Below are positions 1 through 28,286 of a stretch of DNA of 64,000 nt, piece after piece. Both the position numbers and the translations under genes were made by a program. Each line of letters starts with the position of its first letter. Positions within the stretch are counted from its first letter, which is position 1. The notes below the pieces were generated by a model. It ran no database searches and was not told the DNA's origin. It saw only the letters and a program-made list of their open reading frames with translations. This stretch comes from Pseudomonas nitroreducens (GTDB taxonomy: Bacteria > Pseudomonadota > Gammaproteobacteria > Pseudomonadales > Pseudomonadaceae): positions 1-64,000 of the forward strand of contig NZ_JALJXP010000010.1 of the NCBI RefSeq assembly GCF_024170165.1, in the 5' to 3' direction.

Positions 1-38
1 GGGGCAATCCTCGTGAGGTGACCCCTGCAGGTTAGAAA

Positions 39-77
39 CTGTTACCCATGTGCCTGAACAAAACTGTCACCTATGTG
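39..77. repeat. Tandem pair of a 14-base motif, possible insertion-sequence end
   Basis: CTGTTACCCATGTG (39-52) and CTGTCACCTATGTG (64-77) are near-identical direct copies with a 25-base period. Several insertion sequences, notably of the IS21 and IS481 groups, carry repeated subterminal motifs of the TGTTACCCATGT kind near their ends. This may therefore be the edge of an element lying left of the window. No transposase gene is visible, so the assignment rests on motif appearance alone. Confidence 0.35.
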
Positions 78-254
78 GGTGAGTCGTACCGGGGCAAGAC
101 CTTTGCTCACTTTGGGTCGTTTGCCAAAGTGGGTCGCCCGAGGGGGCGAAACCCAATATATCCGCGCACGCCGAGGCGGCGCAGCACTACCCAAGCCAAA
201 GCAACATTCCCAAATTAACGGAGCCAGGGCATACGCCGGCCCTGCCGACGAATC

Positions 255-277
255 GCGGGCATGGCCCGCTCCTGCAG
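255..277. repeat. REP-type repeat, half copy
   Basis: GCGGGCATGGCCCGCTCCTG followed by CAG is the right half of the same palindromic family seen complete at 27071-27120, 32561-32667 and 54321-54473. It lies just past the stop codon of the last gene of the minus-strand operon, a usual place for REP sequences in Pseudomonas. Confidence 0.6.
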
Positions 278-293
278 TCGGTGTAGCGCCGGC

Positions 294-1252
294 TTACCAA
301 TGGGCGGCGAGGAACTCCGCCACACGCCGGTAATACCCCTCCACCTCCGGCACCAGGTTGCCCATGCGCAGGAAGTCGTGGGTCATCCCGCAGCAGCGCT
401 CCGCCTCCACTTCCACGCCCTGCTCCACCAGGGCATGGGCGTAGGCCAGGCCTTCGTCCAGCAAGGGATCGAACTGCGCCGCAAACAGCAACGCCGGCGC
501 ACTCCCCTGCAAGGCTGAACCCGCATGGACCGGCGAGCAGCGCCAATCACCGCGCTGCGCAACGTCAGGCACGTACTTCTGGTAGAACCAGTCCAGGCTG
601 GCCGTTTCCAGCAGATAGCCCTCGGCGAACAGCTCCTGGGACTCGCTGCGCACACTGGCATCCGCCGCCGGATAGAACAGCAGCTGGGCGCTCGGCTGCC
701 CGGCGCCCTCGCCCGCCAGCTCGGCGCAGAGCACGGTAGCCAGCGTGGCACCGGCACTGTCGCCGCCAACAGCAAGGCGGCATGGATTCAGGCCGAGGCT
801 GACGGCGGATTCCTGCAACCAGCTCCAGGCGTCACGGGCGTCATGGGTCGCGGCCGGGAACGGCGCTTCCGGCGCCAACCGGTAACCCACCGAAATCACC
901 GCGCAATCGCAGTGTTGGGCCAGCCACCGGCACAGCCCGTCATGGGAATCCAGGCTGCCGACCGTGTAGCCGCCGCCGTGGAAATACAGGATCGCCCCAT
1001 CGCCAGAACCTACCGGCCGGTACAGGCGAACCGGTAGCTGCCGCCCCTCACGCGCCGGGATCATCAGCGCTTCCACCGGCATCGACGGCGCCCCAGCCTT
1101 GAGCGACGCCGAGGAAGCCTCGAAATCCTGCCGCGCCTGCTCCAGCGGCAGTTCGTGCAGCGCCGGGCGGCCGCTGCGGCGGCCGTCATCGACCATGTCC
1201 AGGAAGGCGGAAATCTCCGGATGCAGCATGTCGACCTCTTTCATCAATGCGT

Positions 1253-1256
<4 letters not shown>
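294..1256 (-). CDS. HSL-family alpha/beta hydrolase at the end of the NRPS operon
   Basis: A 320-residue alpha/beta hydrolase of the hormone-sensitive-lipase type. HGGG (residues 93-96) forms the oxyanion hole, Ser167 lies in GDSAG, and Asp263 and His293 complete the likely triad. There is no signal peptide, so it should act in the cytoplasm. Its ATG overlaps the stop codon of the upstream NRPS gene by four bases (ATGA), which implies translational coupling and a shared role. The NRPS it follows has no terminal thioesterase domain, so this enzyme is a candidate for hydrolytic release, deacylation or hydrolysis of the ferri-siderophore. Those roles are inference; the family also contains many general carboxylesterases. 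I chose the start at 1256 over longer upstream openings because of the overlap with the NRPS stop. Confidence 0.8.
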
Positions 1257-21897
<20,641 letters not shown>

Positions 21898-22004
21898 GAC
21901 ATCACCTGTTCTGTCGGCGGGCGCGTGGGGCCCGCCGGAGGGAAATTCGTGGGGAGTACCGGGGCATGGCCGTCGCAGGCGCTTCCCGGGTACTCCGAGC
22001 TGTT

Positions 22005-22105
22005 CCCTCTCTCTTCAGGGAGAGGGTTAGGGAGAGGGTGTTCCCGGCCGCTCCGGCGCTGGGTGTTGCCCTCTCCCCCCGCCCTCTCCCTGAAGGGAGA
22101 GGGGG
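22005..22105. repeat. Palindromic CCCTCTCCC repeat in the NRPS leader
   Basis: This lies in the 223-base gap between the hydroxylase and NRPS genes. It has two blocks: CCCTCTCTCTTCAGGGAGAG plus GGTTAGGGAGAGGG, then CCCTCTCCCC through CCTGAAGGGAGAGGG. Each block can form a strong stem. The same motifs, differently arranged, make up the 152-153-base repeats at 25972-26123 and 30326-30478. The rest of the gap shows only the ribosome site before 21897. Stable stems here could attenuate or process the transcript between the early and NRPS genes; that is inference. Confidence 0.65.
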
Positions 22106-22120
22106 CTATCCGTGCCGGCC

Positions 22121-23101
22121 TCAGGCGTCAGCGCCATGCCCTTGCGCCATCGCCACCACCACCTTGCGCGGCCCGCTGAACGGCGAGCGCGCGTGGGCAG
22201 CGAGCATGTTGTCGAGCATCAGGACGTCGCCGCTGTACCAGGGGAAGCTCACCTTGGCCTCCTCCAGCACGCCGCGGACTTCGTCGAGCACCGAGGGCTC
22301 GATGGGGCTGCCGTTGCCGTAGTAGACGTTGCGCGGCAGGTCTTCCTCGTCGACGATTTCCAGCAGGCTTTCGCGCACTTCCGGCGGCAGGTTGGAGACG
22401 TGGAACAGGTGCGCCTGGTTGAACCAGACCCAGTCGCGGGTGACCGGGTGCTGCGCCACGGCCTGGCAGACCTGGCGGGTGCGCAGCTCGCCGTCTTCCT
22501 TCCATTCCCAGCCAATGTTGTGAGCCTTGCAGTAGGCCTCGACCACGGCCGGATCGTCGCTGTTGAACACCTGCTCCCAGGCCACATCGAGGCCGTTGCC
22601 GAAGTTGCGGGTGTACATCAGCCCGCGTTCGCTGAAGCGCCGGCGGATGCCTTCGTCGACCCGACGGTAGATCTCGCGGCTGTCGGCAATCGGCGTCTCG
22701 CCGCCGCTCTGCGCGGCCTGCACGCAGTAGAACCAGATCTTCATCGGCCACTCGCGGGTGTAGGCCTGCTCGTTGTGCAGCGGGATGTGCTGGTGCGGCG
22801 GGTATTCGGTGGAGGTGTAGACGCCGCTGGTGACGTTACTGCGCGGGGTGGAGCCGAACTCGTAGTTGAGCAGCGGATGGCCGAAGCCGGCGGCGAACTC
22901 GCGGAAGCGCTCCGGCGCACCGACCTGGAAGCCACGGAAGAGGATGCCGGCGCACACCGGCAGGCGTTCATCCACCAGAGGGCGCAGCTCGGCCAGGGCG
23001 TCGAGCAGGTCGATGCCGTCGCCGCGGGCCTGCACCAGCAGCGGCAGACCACCGCGCGCTTCGGCCAGGGGAGCAATGTCGAACAGAGTGGAGCTGGGCA
23101 T
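22121..23101 (-). CDS. SyrP-like TauD/TfdA-family hydroxylase
   Basis: A 326-residue Fe(II)/2-oxoglutarate-dependent oxygenase. The iron-binding triad appears as His109-Asn-Glu111 (LHNEQAY) and His303 (NMLAAHARSPF), followed by an arginine suited to binding 2-oxoglutarate. The HxE form, instead of the HxD of taurine dioxygenase, is typical of the SyrP/AmbC-type enzymes that hydroxylate amino acids bound to NRPS carrier domains; SyrP beta-hydroxylates aspartate. The only fitting partner here is the aspartate module of the 4254-residue NRPS, so beta-hydroxyaspartate, a bidentate iron ligand, is the likely product. The gene lies 21 bases after the thioesterase gene in the same operon. The start at 23101 has GGAGA upstream. 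Confidence 0.87.
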   Translation of the reverse strand: MPSSTLFDIAPLAEARGGLPLLVQARGDGIDLLDALAELRPLVDERLPVCAGILFRGFQVGAPERFREFAAGFGHPLLNYEFGSTPRSNVTSGVYTSTEYPPHQHIPLHNEQAYTREWPMKIWFYCVQAAQSGGETPIADSREIYRRVDEGIRRRFSERGLMYTRNFGNGLDVAWEQVFNSDDPAVVEAYCKAHNIGWEWKEDGELRTRQVCQAVAQHPVTRDWVWFNQAHLFHVSNLPPEVRESLLEIVDEEDLPRNVYYGNGSPIEPSVLDEVRGVLEEAKVSFPWYSGDVLMLDNMLAAHARSPFSGPRKVVVAMAQGHGADA

Positions 23102-23122
23102 CTGGGTCTCCGCTTGAATCGA

Positions 23123-23845
23123 TCAGGCCAGCGCTGCGCTGGTCGACTGGCCGGGCCGGCGCAGGTGGCCGAGCAGCAGCTCGAGCAGGCGCGCTTCGCC
23201 GGCATTGAGGAAGAAGTGGCCGCCGTCGAGCATCTCCAGGGAGAAGCCGGCGCTGGTCTCGTCCTGCCACGCGGACAGGGACTCCACCGAAAGCCGGTCG
23301 GCCTTGCCGCCGAACACGTGGATCGGGCAGGCCAGCGGCGCGCGGCGGTGGTAGTCGTAGAGGCCGCAGAGGAGGAAGTCGGCGCGCATCACCGGCAGGG
23401 TCAGGCGCAGCATTTCCTCGTCGGCGAACACGGCTTCGGAGGTGCCGCGGAGGCGGCGCATGCGGTCGATCAACTGGGCATCGCTCTGCTCCTCCGCCAG
23501 CTCGCGATGGCTGTCGCGCCGCGCCGGCGCGGAGGCTGCCGAGGCGAACAGCGCCTGCGGCATCGGCAGGCCGCGCTCACGCAGGGCGTGGGCCAGCTCG
23601 AAGGCCAGCAGGCCGCCGAGGCTGTGGCCGAAGAGGGCGTAGGGCAGGTCCAGGCGCGCAGCGATTTCATCGGCCAGCTGGCTGGCCAGGGCGCGCAGGT
23701 CGGTCTGCAGGCTTTCGGCGAAGCGCCGGCCACGGCCGGGCAGCTCCACCGGGCAGACTTCGATCCAGCCCGGCAGCTGGCGCTTCCAGCACGCGTAGAG
23801 CATGGCGCTGGCGCCGGAGTAAGGCAGGCAGAACAGACGCAGCAT
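23123..23845 (-). CDS. Type II (editing) thioesterase
   Basis: A 240-residue alpha/beta hydrolase of the stand-alone NRPS thioesterase family, with LPYSGASA near the N-terminus, nucleophile Ser75 in GHSLGG, and a C-terminal GGHFF histidine. Such enzymes remove misloaded or stalled groups from carrier domains and usually do not release the finished peptide. Related proteins in Pseudomonas are PvdG and the PA2411-type thioesterase next to an MbtH gene. It begins 3 bases after the mbtH stop codon, so the two are co-translated. There is no export signal; it should act in the cytoplasm on the two synthetases encoded downstream. Confidence 0.88.
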   Translation of the reverse strand: MLRLFCLPYSGASAMLYACWKRQLPGWIEVCPVELPGRGRRFAESLQTDLRALASQLADEIAARLDLPYALFGHSLGGLLAFELAHALRERGLPMPQALFASAASAPARRDSHRELAEEQSDAQLIDRMRRLRGTSEAVFADEEMLRLTLPVMRADFLLCGLYDYHRRAPLACPIHVFGGKADRLSVESLSAWQDETSAGFSLEMLDGGHFFLNAGEARLLELLLGHLRRPGQSTSAALA

Positions 23846-23848
23846 GGG

Positions 23849-24058
23849 TTACTGCCCCTCGGCCATCTTCTGCCGCAGGCTGAGCGGGCGCATGTCCGTC
23901 CAGTTGGCTTCGACGAAGGCCAGGCACTCGACCTTGCTCCCCTGCTTGCCCGCTTCACGCCAGCCGGCCGGGACTTCCTTGTACTGCGGCCACAGCGAGT
24001 ACTGCTCTTCACCGTTGACCAGCACCTTGTAAACCGCGTCTTCGCGATCGAACGCCAT
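23849..24058 (-). CDS. MbtH-like NRPS chaperone
   Basis: A 69-residue MbtH-family protein, the usual length. It shows the family signature: [15 protein letters not shown] and a C-terminal [10 protein letters not shown]. MbtH proteins bind adenylation domains and are needed for solubility or activity of many of them. It is the first gene of the minus-strand operon and is closely similar in pattern to the MbtH-like protein PA2412 of the pyoverdine locus. I chose the ATG at 24058 because GGAG lies at the right distance; a longer frame from 24094 has no ribosome site and adds residues atypical of the family. Confidence 0.92.
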   Translation of the reverse strand: MAFDREDAVYKVLVNGEEQYSLWPQYKEVPAGWREAGKQGSKVECLAFVEANWTDMRPLSLRQKMAEGQ

Positions 24059-24130
24059 CGCCCTTCTCCTTCCGCTGTATGGGATGCCGGCCACCGGCCA
24101 TTACCGATGTTTTCCAGCTCTGCCATGAAG

Positions 24131-24154
24131 ACGAGGGAGACGATGAAATAGTTA
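24131..24154 (-). promoter_or_regulatory. Candidate iron-starvation (PvdS-type) promoter for the mbtH-NRPS operon
   Basis: Read on the minus strand, TAACT is followed after exactly 16 bases by CGT. The PvdS-recognised iron-starvation box is TAAAT, N16-17, CGT, so this differs at one position. It would place the transcript start roughly 65 bases before the mbtH ATG. The divergent PvdS-like sigma gene makes this attractive, but such a short pattern can occur by chance. Confidence 0.45.
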
Positions 24155-24319
24155 GTGTTCTCGGATGCGATTAATTCTCATAAGATATGCGCCGGCGAAA
24201 TTTCCTGGCTTGCCCTTCACCAATGTGCGGAGAGATCTGACGAATGGATGCGAATGAAAAATCTTCACACTTGTGTGGGAACCCTGTCGCAGAGCGATAG
24301 TCCGAGTCTCTCGAATAAA

Positions 24320-24348
24320 TTGATAATAATTATCATTTGATCTAGATT
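24320..24348 (+). promoter_or_regulatory. Sigma-70 promoter with overlapping Fur box for the sigma-factor gene
   Basis: TTGATA (24320-24325) and TAGATT (24343-24348) are 17 bases apart and form a plausible -35/-10 pair. The perfect palindrome GATAATAATTATC (24322-24334) matches the core of the Fur box GATAATGATAATCATTATC and covers the -35 element, so iron-loaded Fur should block transcription. It lies about 70 bases before the sigma gene start. The rest of 24059-24404 is the divergent mbtH/sigma control region and shows no further gene. Confidence 0.8.
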
Positions 24349-24404
24349 GGCCGCCTCAACCCATGTGGACGTCCCCGCCTCCGCCGCCGCATAGGAAACC
24401 TTGC

Positions 24405-24941
24405 ATGTCCAAGCCAATGCCCGCCGAGTCGCGCCCTGCTCTCCACGAGCTGTTCGCTACCCACCGGCAGACCTTCATCAATGCGGCCGCACGCATCCTC
24501 GGCTGCCGCAGCCATGCCGAAGACGTGGTCCATGATGCCTATATCAAGCTCAATGCGAGCGACCTCACTCCCGGCATCCAGTCGCAGAGCGGCTATCTGA
24601 TGCGCGTGGTGCGCAACCTGGCCATCGACCTCTATCGCCGCCAGGCGCTGGAGAAGCGCTACTCGGGTAGCGAGGAAGAAGGCATGCACATCGCGACGCC
24701 GTCCGCGTCACCGGAGATCGAGCACGAGGACCGGCAGACCCTGGAGGCTATTTCCAGCGCATTGCAGAGCCTGCCCGAGCGCACCCGCTACGCTTTCGAG
24801 ATGTACCGCCTGCACGGCCGCACGCAGAAGGAGATCGCCGAGGAACTGGGCGTGTCCCCGACCCTGGTGAACTTCATGGTGCGCGACGCGCTGATCCACT
24901 GCCGCAAGACCCTGAAGGGGCTGGAAGACGGCAAGCCGTGA
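24405..24941 (+). CDS. pvdS: PvdS-type extracytoplasmic-function sigma factor
   Basis: A 178-residue ECF sigma factor. Region 2 includes ILGCRSHAEDVVHDAYIKL and VRNLAIDLYRR; region 4 includes RTRYAFEMYRLHG and the helix-turn-helix KEIAEELGVSPTLVNFM. These segments, and ALEKRYSGSEEEG between them, match PvdS of P. aeruginosa closely. PvdS directs RNA polymerase to iron-starvation promoters and is itself repressed by Fur, consistent with the Fur box upstream. The start at 24405 has AGGAAA at good spacing; the longer frame from 24363 does not. It is divergent from the NRPS operon, which it probably activates. No FpvR-like anti-sigma gene lies next to it. It could be an orthologue serving a different siderophore or a paralogue alongside a separate pyoverdine system. 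Confidence 0.88.
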   Translation: MSKPMPAESRPALHELFATHRQTFINAAARILGCRSHAEDVVHDAYIKLNASDLTPGIQSQSGYLMRVVRNLAIDLYRRQALEKRYSGSEEEGMHIATPSASPEIEHEDRQTLEAISSALQSLPERTRYAFEMYRLHGRTQKEIAEELGVSPTLVNFMVRDALIHCRKTLKGLEDGKP

Positions 24942-25084
24942 GAGCCTGTCCATAATCTGCCTGCGCTGGTCCGGGCGGCGTTGGAATCCGATAAAAAAAT
25001 GCTCATTTAGAGCAGCTAAACTCCGCTTTTTTTACCTGATTCCGCCTAGCCCGGACTGCGCTCGGCGAGATTCTGAACAGGCTC
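24942..25084. mobile_element. MITE-like full-length palindrome
   Basis: A 143-base element whose ends are imperfect inverted repeats: GAGCCTGTCCATAATCT on the left and AGATTCTGAACAGGCTC on the right. Inner segments also pair (CGCTGGTCCGGGCGGCG with CGGACTGCGC region; AAAAAAATGC with GCTTTTTTT), so almost the whole element can fold into one hairpin. It begins at the base after the sigma-factor stop codon and ends just before the convergent AraC gene. It has no open frame and looks like a non-autonomous element; the T-rich stem may also terminate both genes. Confidence 0.6.
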
Positions 25085-25090
25085 CGCGTC

Positions 25091-25888
25091 TCAGCCTTCC
25101 GCCAGGGCGCGGAAGGTCGAGCGATACTGCTCCGGCGTGGTGCCCGACAGCCGCCGGAACATCGCGATGAACGCCGAAGGGCTGCTGTAGCCCAGGTTGA
25201 AGGCGATCTGCTGCACCCCTTCCCCCGATGCCAGTGCCTCGATGGCGGCAAGAAACCGCAGGCGCTGGCGCCATTCGCCAAAAGACATCCCCAGTTCCCG
25301 CTGACAGGCCCGCGCCAGGGTGCGCTCGGTGCTGTGCACGCGCTCGGCCCATTGCGCGAGGGTGCGGTTGTCGCCGGGCTCGGCCTGCAGCGCGGCCAGC
25401 ACTTCGCCGAGCGCGCCGCCACTGGCGTACGGCAGGTAGTCGTCGTGGGGCTGCGCGGCCTGCAGCTGGTCGATCACCACTTCGGCCAGGCGCTGGTCGG
25501 CGGCGCTCTGCGGGATGTTCACCCGCCGCGCGGCGAAGTCGGAGAGGATCGCCTTGAGAATGTCGCTGATGGCCAGGGTGCAGGGGTTCTGCGGCAGCTT
25601 GCGCGCCACTTCGGCGGACACGTAGAGCGAGCGGTAGATGATCGCCTGGCGGTTGTAGCAACTGTGCTCGCGCCCCGGCGGCACCCACACGGCGTACTGC
25701 GGCGGCGAGAGGAAGCGCTGGCCGTCCACTTCCAGCTCCATTACCCCGTGGGACGCGTAGTTGAGCTGGCCCCAGGCATGGCGATGGCTGGGCGAATGGG
25801 TGCCGGCGTCGAACTCGTCGTAGCGGAAGTACAGCTCGGCGGGCAACTGGTCGATGTCGGGCAGCGGGAGCGGCAGGATGCGGGTCAT
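25091..25888 (-). CDS. AraC-family regulator with cupin sensor domain
   Basis: A 265-residue AraC-type transcription factor. The N-terminal part (HSPSHRHAWGQLNYASHG, then VWVPPGREHSC) is the cupin-like ligand-binding fold; the C-terminal 100 residues hold two helix-turn-helix motifs (LAQWAERVHSTERTLARACQ and IAFNLGYSSPSAFIAMFRR). It is divergent from the EamA-type exporter gene, the usual arrangement for regulator and target, so it probably controls that exporter in response to an unidentified small molecule. It resembles the AraC regulator at 53491 in layout. Confidence 0.87.
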   Translation of the reverse strand: MTRILPLPLPDIDQLPAELYFRYDEFDAGTHSPSHRHAWGQLNYASHGVMELEVDGQRFLSPPQYAVWVPPGREHSCYNRQAIIYRSLYVSAEVARKLPQNPCTLAISDILKAILSDFAARRVNIPQSAADQRLAEVVIDQLQAAQPHDDYLPYASGGALGEVLAALQAEPGDNRTLAQWAERVHSTERTLARACQRELGMSFGEWRQRLRFLAAIEALASGEGVQQIAFNLGYSSPSAFIAMFRRLSGTTPEQYRSTFRALAEG

Positions 25889-25971
25889 GTCCGAAAGCCG
25901 GGGTGGATTGTCCGGTTTTCATTATACGTCTGGTTTCGGACGGGGTGAAAATGGGTGCCACCTGTGGAGCA

Positions 25972-26123
25972 CCCTCTCCCCAGCCCTGGCTGCGCGCCCC
26001 GCTCCGAAGGGAGAGGGAGCCGTTCGGCGGCCAGCGCAATAGCGGAGTCAGCCGGCTAACACTGGATTTTCCGGCAACTCCAGACAGTCCCCTCTCCCTT
26101 CAGGGAGAGGGTTAGGGAGAGGG
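25972..26123. repeat. 152-base palindromic repeat, copy 1
   Basis: The element begins CCCTCTCCC and ends TTAGGGAGAGGG. It has an inner GCTCCGAAGGGAGAGGGAGC block, a roughly 70-base middle and a CCCCTCTCCCTTCAGGGAGA stem. A closely matching copy of 153 bases lies at 30326-30478, including the sequences GCGCGCCCCGCTCCGAAGG and ACAGTCCCCTCTCCCTTCAG. It fills most of the 277-base gap between the divergent AraC and EamA genes and so sits in their promoter region. The remaining bases of the gap show nothing specific. Confidence 0.75.
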
Positions 26124-26165
26124 AAAAGCTCCAACTCCAAAGCCTCACCGGAATTCGAAAGCCCC

Positions 26166-27059
26166 ATGAACTACCTGTTCCCCCTGCTGGCCGTGGTCAT
26201 CTGGTCCGGCAATACCGTCGTCAACAAGCTCGCCGTGGGGCAGATCGCACCGGCGGAGATCGGCTTCTACCGCTGGCTGCTGGCCGGCGCGCTGCTGACG
26301 CCCTTCCTGCTGCGCGCGACCCTCGCCCACTGGCCGGTGATCCGCGCCAACCTGGGCAGGATCATCACCCTCGGCCTGCTCGGCATGGCTGTCTACCAAT
26401 GCCTGGCCTACTACGCCGCCGCGCTCACCTCGGCGACCAACATGGGCATCATCCTCTCGCTGATGCCGCTGATGTCCCTCGGCCTGGCGTCGGTGCTGCT
26501 GCGCCACAAGCTGAGCGTCGCTGCCGTGCTGGGTGCACTGGTCTCGCTGGGCGGCGTGCTGCTGGTGATTACCCAGGGCAACCCGCAGCAACTGATCAGC
26601 CACGGCGTGAACCTGGGCGACGGCATGATGATCGTCGCCACCCTTGCCTATGGCATTTACGGCGTGCTGCTGAAGAAGTGGAACCTGCCCCTGCCGCCGC
26701 TGCTGATGCTGTACCTGCAGGTGCTGGTGGCGATCGTTGCGTTGGCGCCGCTGTACCTCGCCTCGCCGCACCATGGCCTGAACGCCGCCAACCTGCCGCT
26801 GGTGCTGTATGCGGGACTGCTGGCATCCATCGTCGGCGCGCTGGCATGGATGCAGGGCGTGCAGCGCATGGGGCCGAGCCGCATGTCGCTGTTCTTCAAC
26901 CTGCTGCCGGTGCTGACCGCCGCCATCGCCGCCGTGGTGCTGGGCGAGCAGCTGACCAGCTACCACCTGGTGGGCGGCGCGCTGACCCTGGCCGGGGTGC
27001 TGCTCGCCGAGCTGTGGCGGCCGCGGGAGAAGCCGGCCGCCGCCGTCAGCGCGCGCTGA
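26166..27059 (+). CDS. EamA-family (DMT) exporter
   Basis: A 297-residue inner-membrane protein of the drug/metabolite transporter superfamily with about ten hydrophobic segments and two EamA halves. The first starts at MNYLFPLLAVVIWSGNTVVNK; the second includes a signature near GALAWMQGVQRMGPSRM. Members export amino acids, nucleosides or other small metabolites, but the substrate cannot be read from the sequence. The divergent AraC regulator probably controls it. The length is normal for the family. Confidence 0.87.
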   Translation: MNYLFPLLAVVIWSGNTVVNKLAVGQIAPAEIGFYRWLLAGALLTPFLLRATLAHWPVIRANLGRIITLGLLGMAVYQCLAYYAAALTSATNMGIILSLMPLMSLGLASVLLRHKLSVAAVLGALVSLGGVLLVITQGNPQQLISHGVNLGDGMMIVATLAYGIYGVLLKKWNLPLPPLLMLYLQVLVAIVALAPLYLASPHHGLNAANLPLVLYAGLLASIVGALAWMQGVQRMGPSRMSLFFNLLPVLTAAIAAVVLGEQLTSYHLVGGALTLAGVLLAELWRPREKPAAAVSAR

Positions 27060-27070
27060 CTCATTCGCAC

Positions 27071-27120
27071 CTGCAGGAGCGGGCCATGCCCGCGATCGCG
27101 CCCATGGGGCGCTCCTACAG
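27071..27120. repeat. Complete REP-type palindrome
   Basis: CTGCAGGAGCGGGCCATGCC at the left pairs with GGGGCGCTCCTACAG at the right, with the central CGCGATCGCG also self-complementary. It lies between the convergent EamA and nitronate monooxygenase genes and could act as a bidirectional terminator or mRNA-stabilising stem. It belongs to the same family as 255-277, 32561-32667 and 54321-54473. Confidence 0.7.
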
Positions 27121-28173
27121 GTTTGTGCCGGTGCCAAACTCCTGCATCAGTGTTTCCACCAGCTGCGCCGCCGGCATCTCCCGCGACAGCGGCGCGCCCT
27201 GCCCGGCCCATTGCACGGCGAAGTCGGTGTTGCCCTTGGCGGTCGCTGCAGCGGTGAGCGCCTTGGCGGCGTCGTAGGTGATCGGGTAGTCCGGCAGCGC
27301 CGGCGCTCTTGCGCTGCCGACGTCGGTGAACAGCCGGTTGACCATGCCCCGCGCGGCACGGCCGGAAATCGCTGCCGTCACCTCGGTGCGCTCGCCACGC
27401 TCGCCTCGCAGCGCCGCCTTGAACGCGGCGTTGGCCGAGGACTCGTCAGCGGAGATGAACGCCGTGCCCATCTGCACCGCCTGCGCGCCCAGTTCGAACA
27501 CTGCGCGCATGCCCTGCCCGTCCATGATCCCGCCCGCCGCGATGACCGGCAGGCCGGTGCCCTGCACCAGCGTGCGAACCAGCGCAAAGGTGCCGATGCG
27601 CGCATCCGTCTCAGGCTCGAACACGCCGCGGTGGCCGCCAGCCTCATAGCCTTGCGCGACGATGGCGTCGATGCCCGCCGCCTCGATGGCGCGGCCTTCC
27701 GCCAGGCAAGTGGCGGTGGCCAGCAGGCGGATGCCGGCGGCCTTCAGACGGTCGATCCACTCCTGCGGCGGCAGGCCGAAGTGGAAGCTGACCACGGCCG
27801 GGCGCGCTTGAATGAGGAACTCCAGCATCTCGGGGTCAGCCAGGAAGCTGCGGTAGATCTCGGTGATCTGCGCTGGCGGCTGCGCCTCGAACTCGGCGAA
27901 CAGCGGGCGCAGATGCTCCAGCCACGCGGCCTCGCGGGCCGGGTCCGCCACCGCCGGGCGGTGGCAGAACAGGTTGAGGTTGAGCGGCTTGTCGGTCAAC
28001 GCGCGGGTCTGCTCCAGCAGCGCGCGAGCCTGGGCCGCATTGCTCGCCCCCAGGCCGATGGAACCCAGGCCGCCGGCATTGGACACCGCCGCGGCCAGCG
28101 CCGGGGTGGACACGCCGACCATGGGCGCCTGGATGATGGGGTGCTGGATGCCGAGCAGTTCGGTGATGGGCAT
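27115..28173 (-). CDS. Nitronate monooxygenase (2-nitropropane dioxygenase family)
   Basis: A 352-residue FMN-dependent TIM-barrel enzyme. The N-terminal [20 protein letters not shown] and the GGLGSIGLG segment, plus [11 protein letters not shown] and [11 protein letters not shown] at the phosphate-binding end, are family hallmarks. Members oxidise alkyl nitronates such as propionate 3-nitronate and protect the cell from these toxins. The start at 28173 follows GAGGA; the frame extends further upstream but without a ribosome site or conserved residues. It is divergent from a LysR-type regulator that may control it. Confidence 0.88.
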   Translation of the reverse strand: MPITELLGIQHPIIQAPMVGVSTPALAAAVSNAGGLGSIGLGASNAAQARALLEQTRALTDKPLNLNLFCHRPAVADPAREAAWLEHLRPLFAEFEAQPPAQITEIYRSFLADPEMLEFLIQARPAVVSFHFGLPPQEWIDRLKAAGIRLLATATCLAEGRAIEAAGIDAIVAQGYEAGGHRGVFEPETDARIGTFALVRTLVQGTGLPVIAAGGIMDGQGMRAVFELGAQAVQMGTAFISADESSANAAFKAALRGERGERTEVTAAISGRAARGMVNRLFTDVGSARAPALPDYPITYDAAKALTAAATAKGNTDFAVQWAGQGAPLSREMPAAQLVETLMQEFGTGTNL

Positions 28174-28286
28174 GACGGGGTCCTCGGGGGCGGGCCGGCG
28201 ATAGGGCCGACTGGCTGATTGGCACTTGACCAACAATCTCACAAAGAGAATATTAACGGCAACTTGTTCTCTAATGAAGATCAATC

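Larger units (their letters stand above)
1..293. other. Non-coding stretch downstream of the NRPS operon
   Basis: I see no convincing gene here. The short open frames lack ribosome sites and recognisable products. The left part holds two copies of a 14-base motif described separately, and the right part holds a REP-type half palindrome. It is the 3' flank of the minus-strand hydrolase gene, so it may contain that operon's terminator, but I see no clear stem followed by a T-run. Confidence 0.6.

Noticed and set aside
73-333. Small plus-strand gene at the left edge
   Set aside because: The frame runs over the IS-like motif and the REP half copy into the 3' end of the hydrolase gene, and its product matches nothing I recognise.
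24155-24340. Short plus-strand open frame upstream of the sigma factor
   Set aside because: It has no ribosome site, overlaps the promoter and Fur box, and encodes no recognisable peptide.
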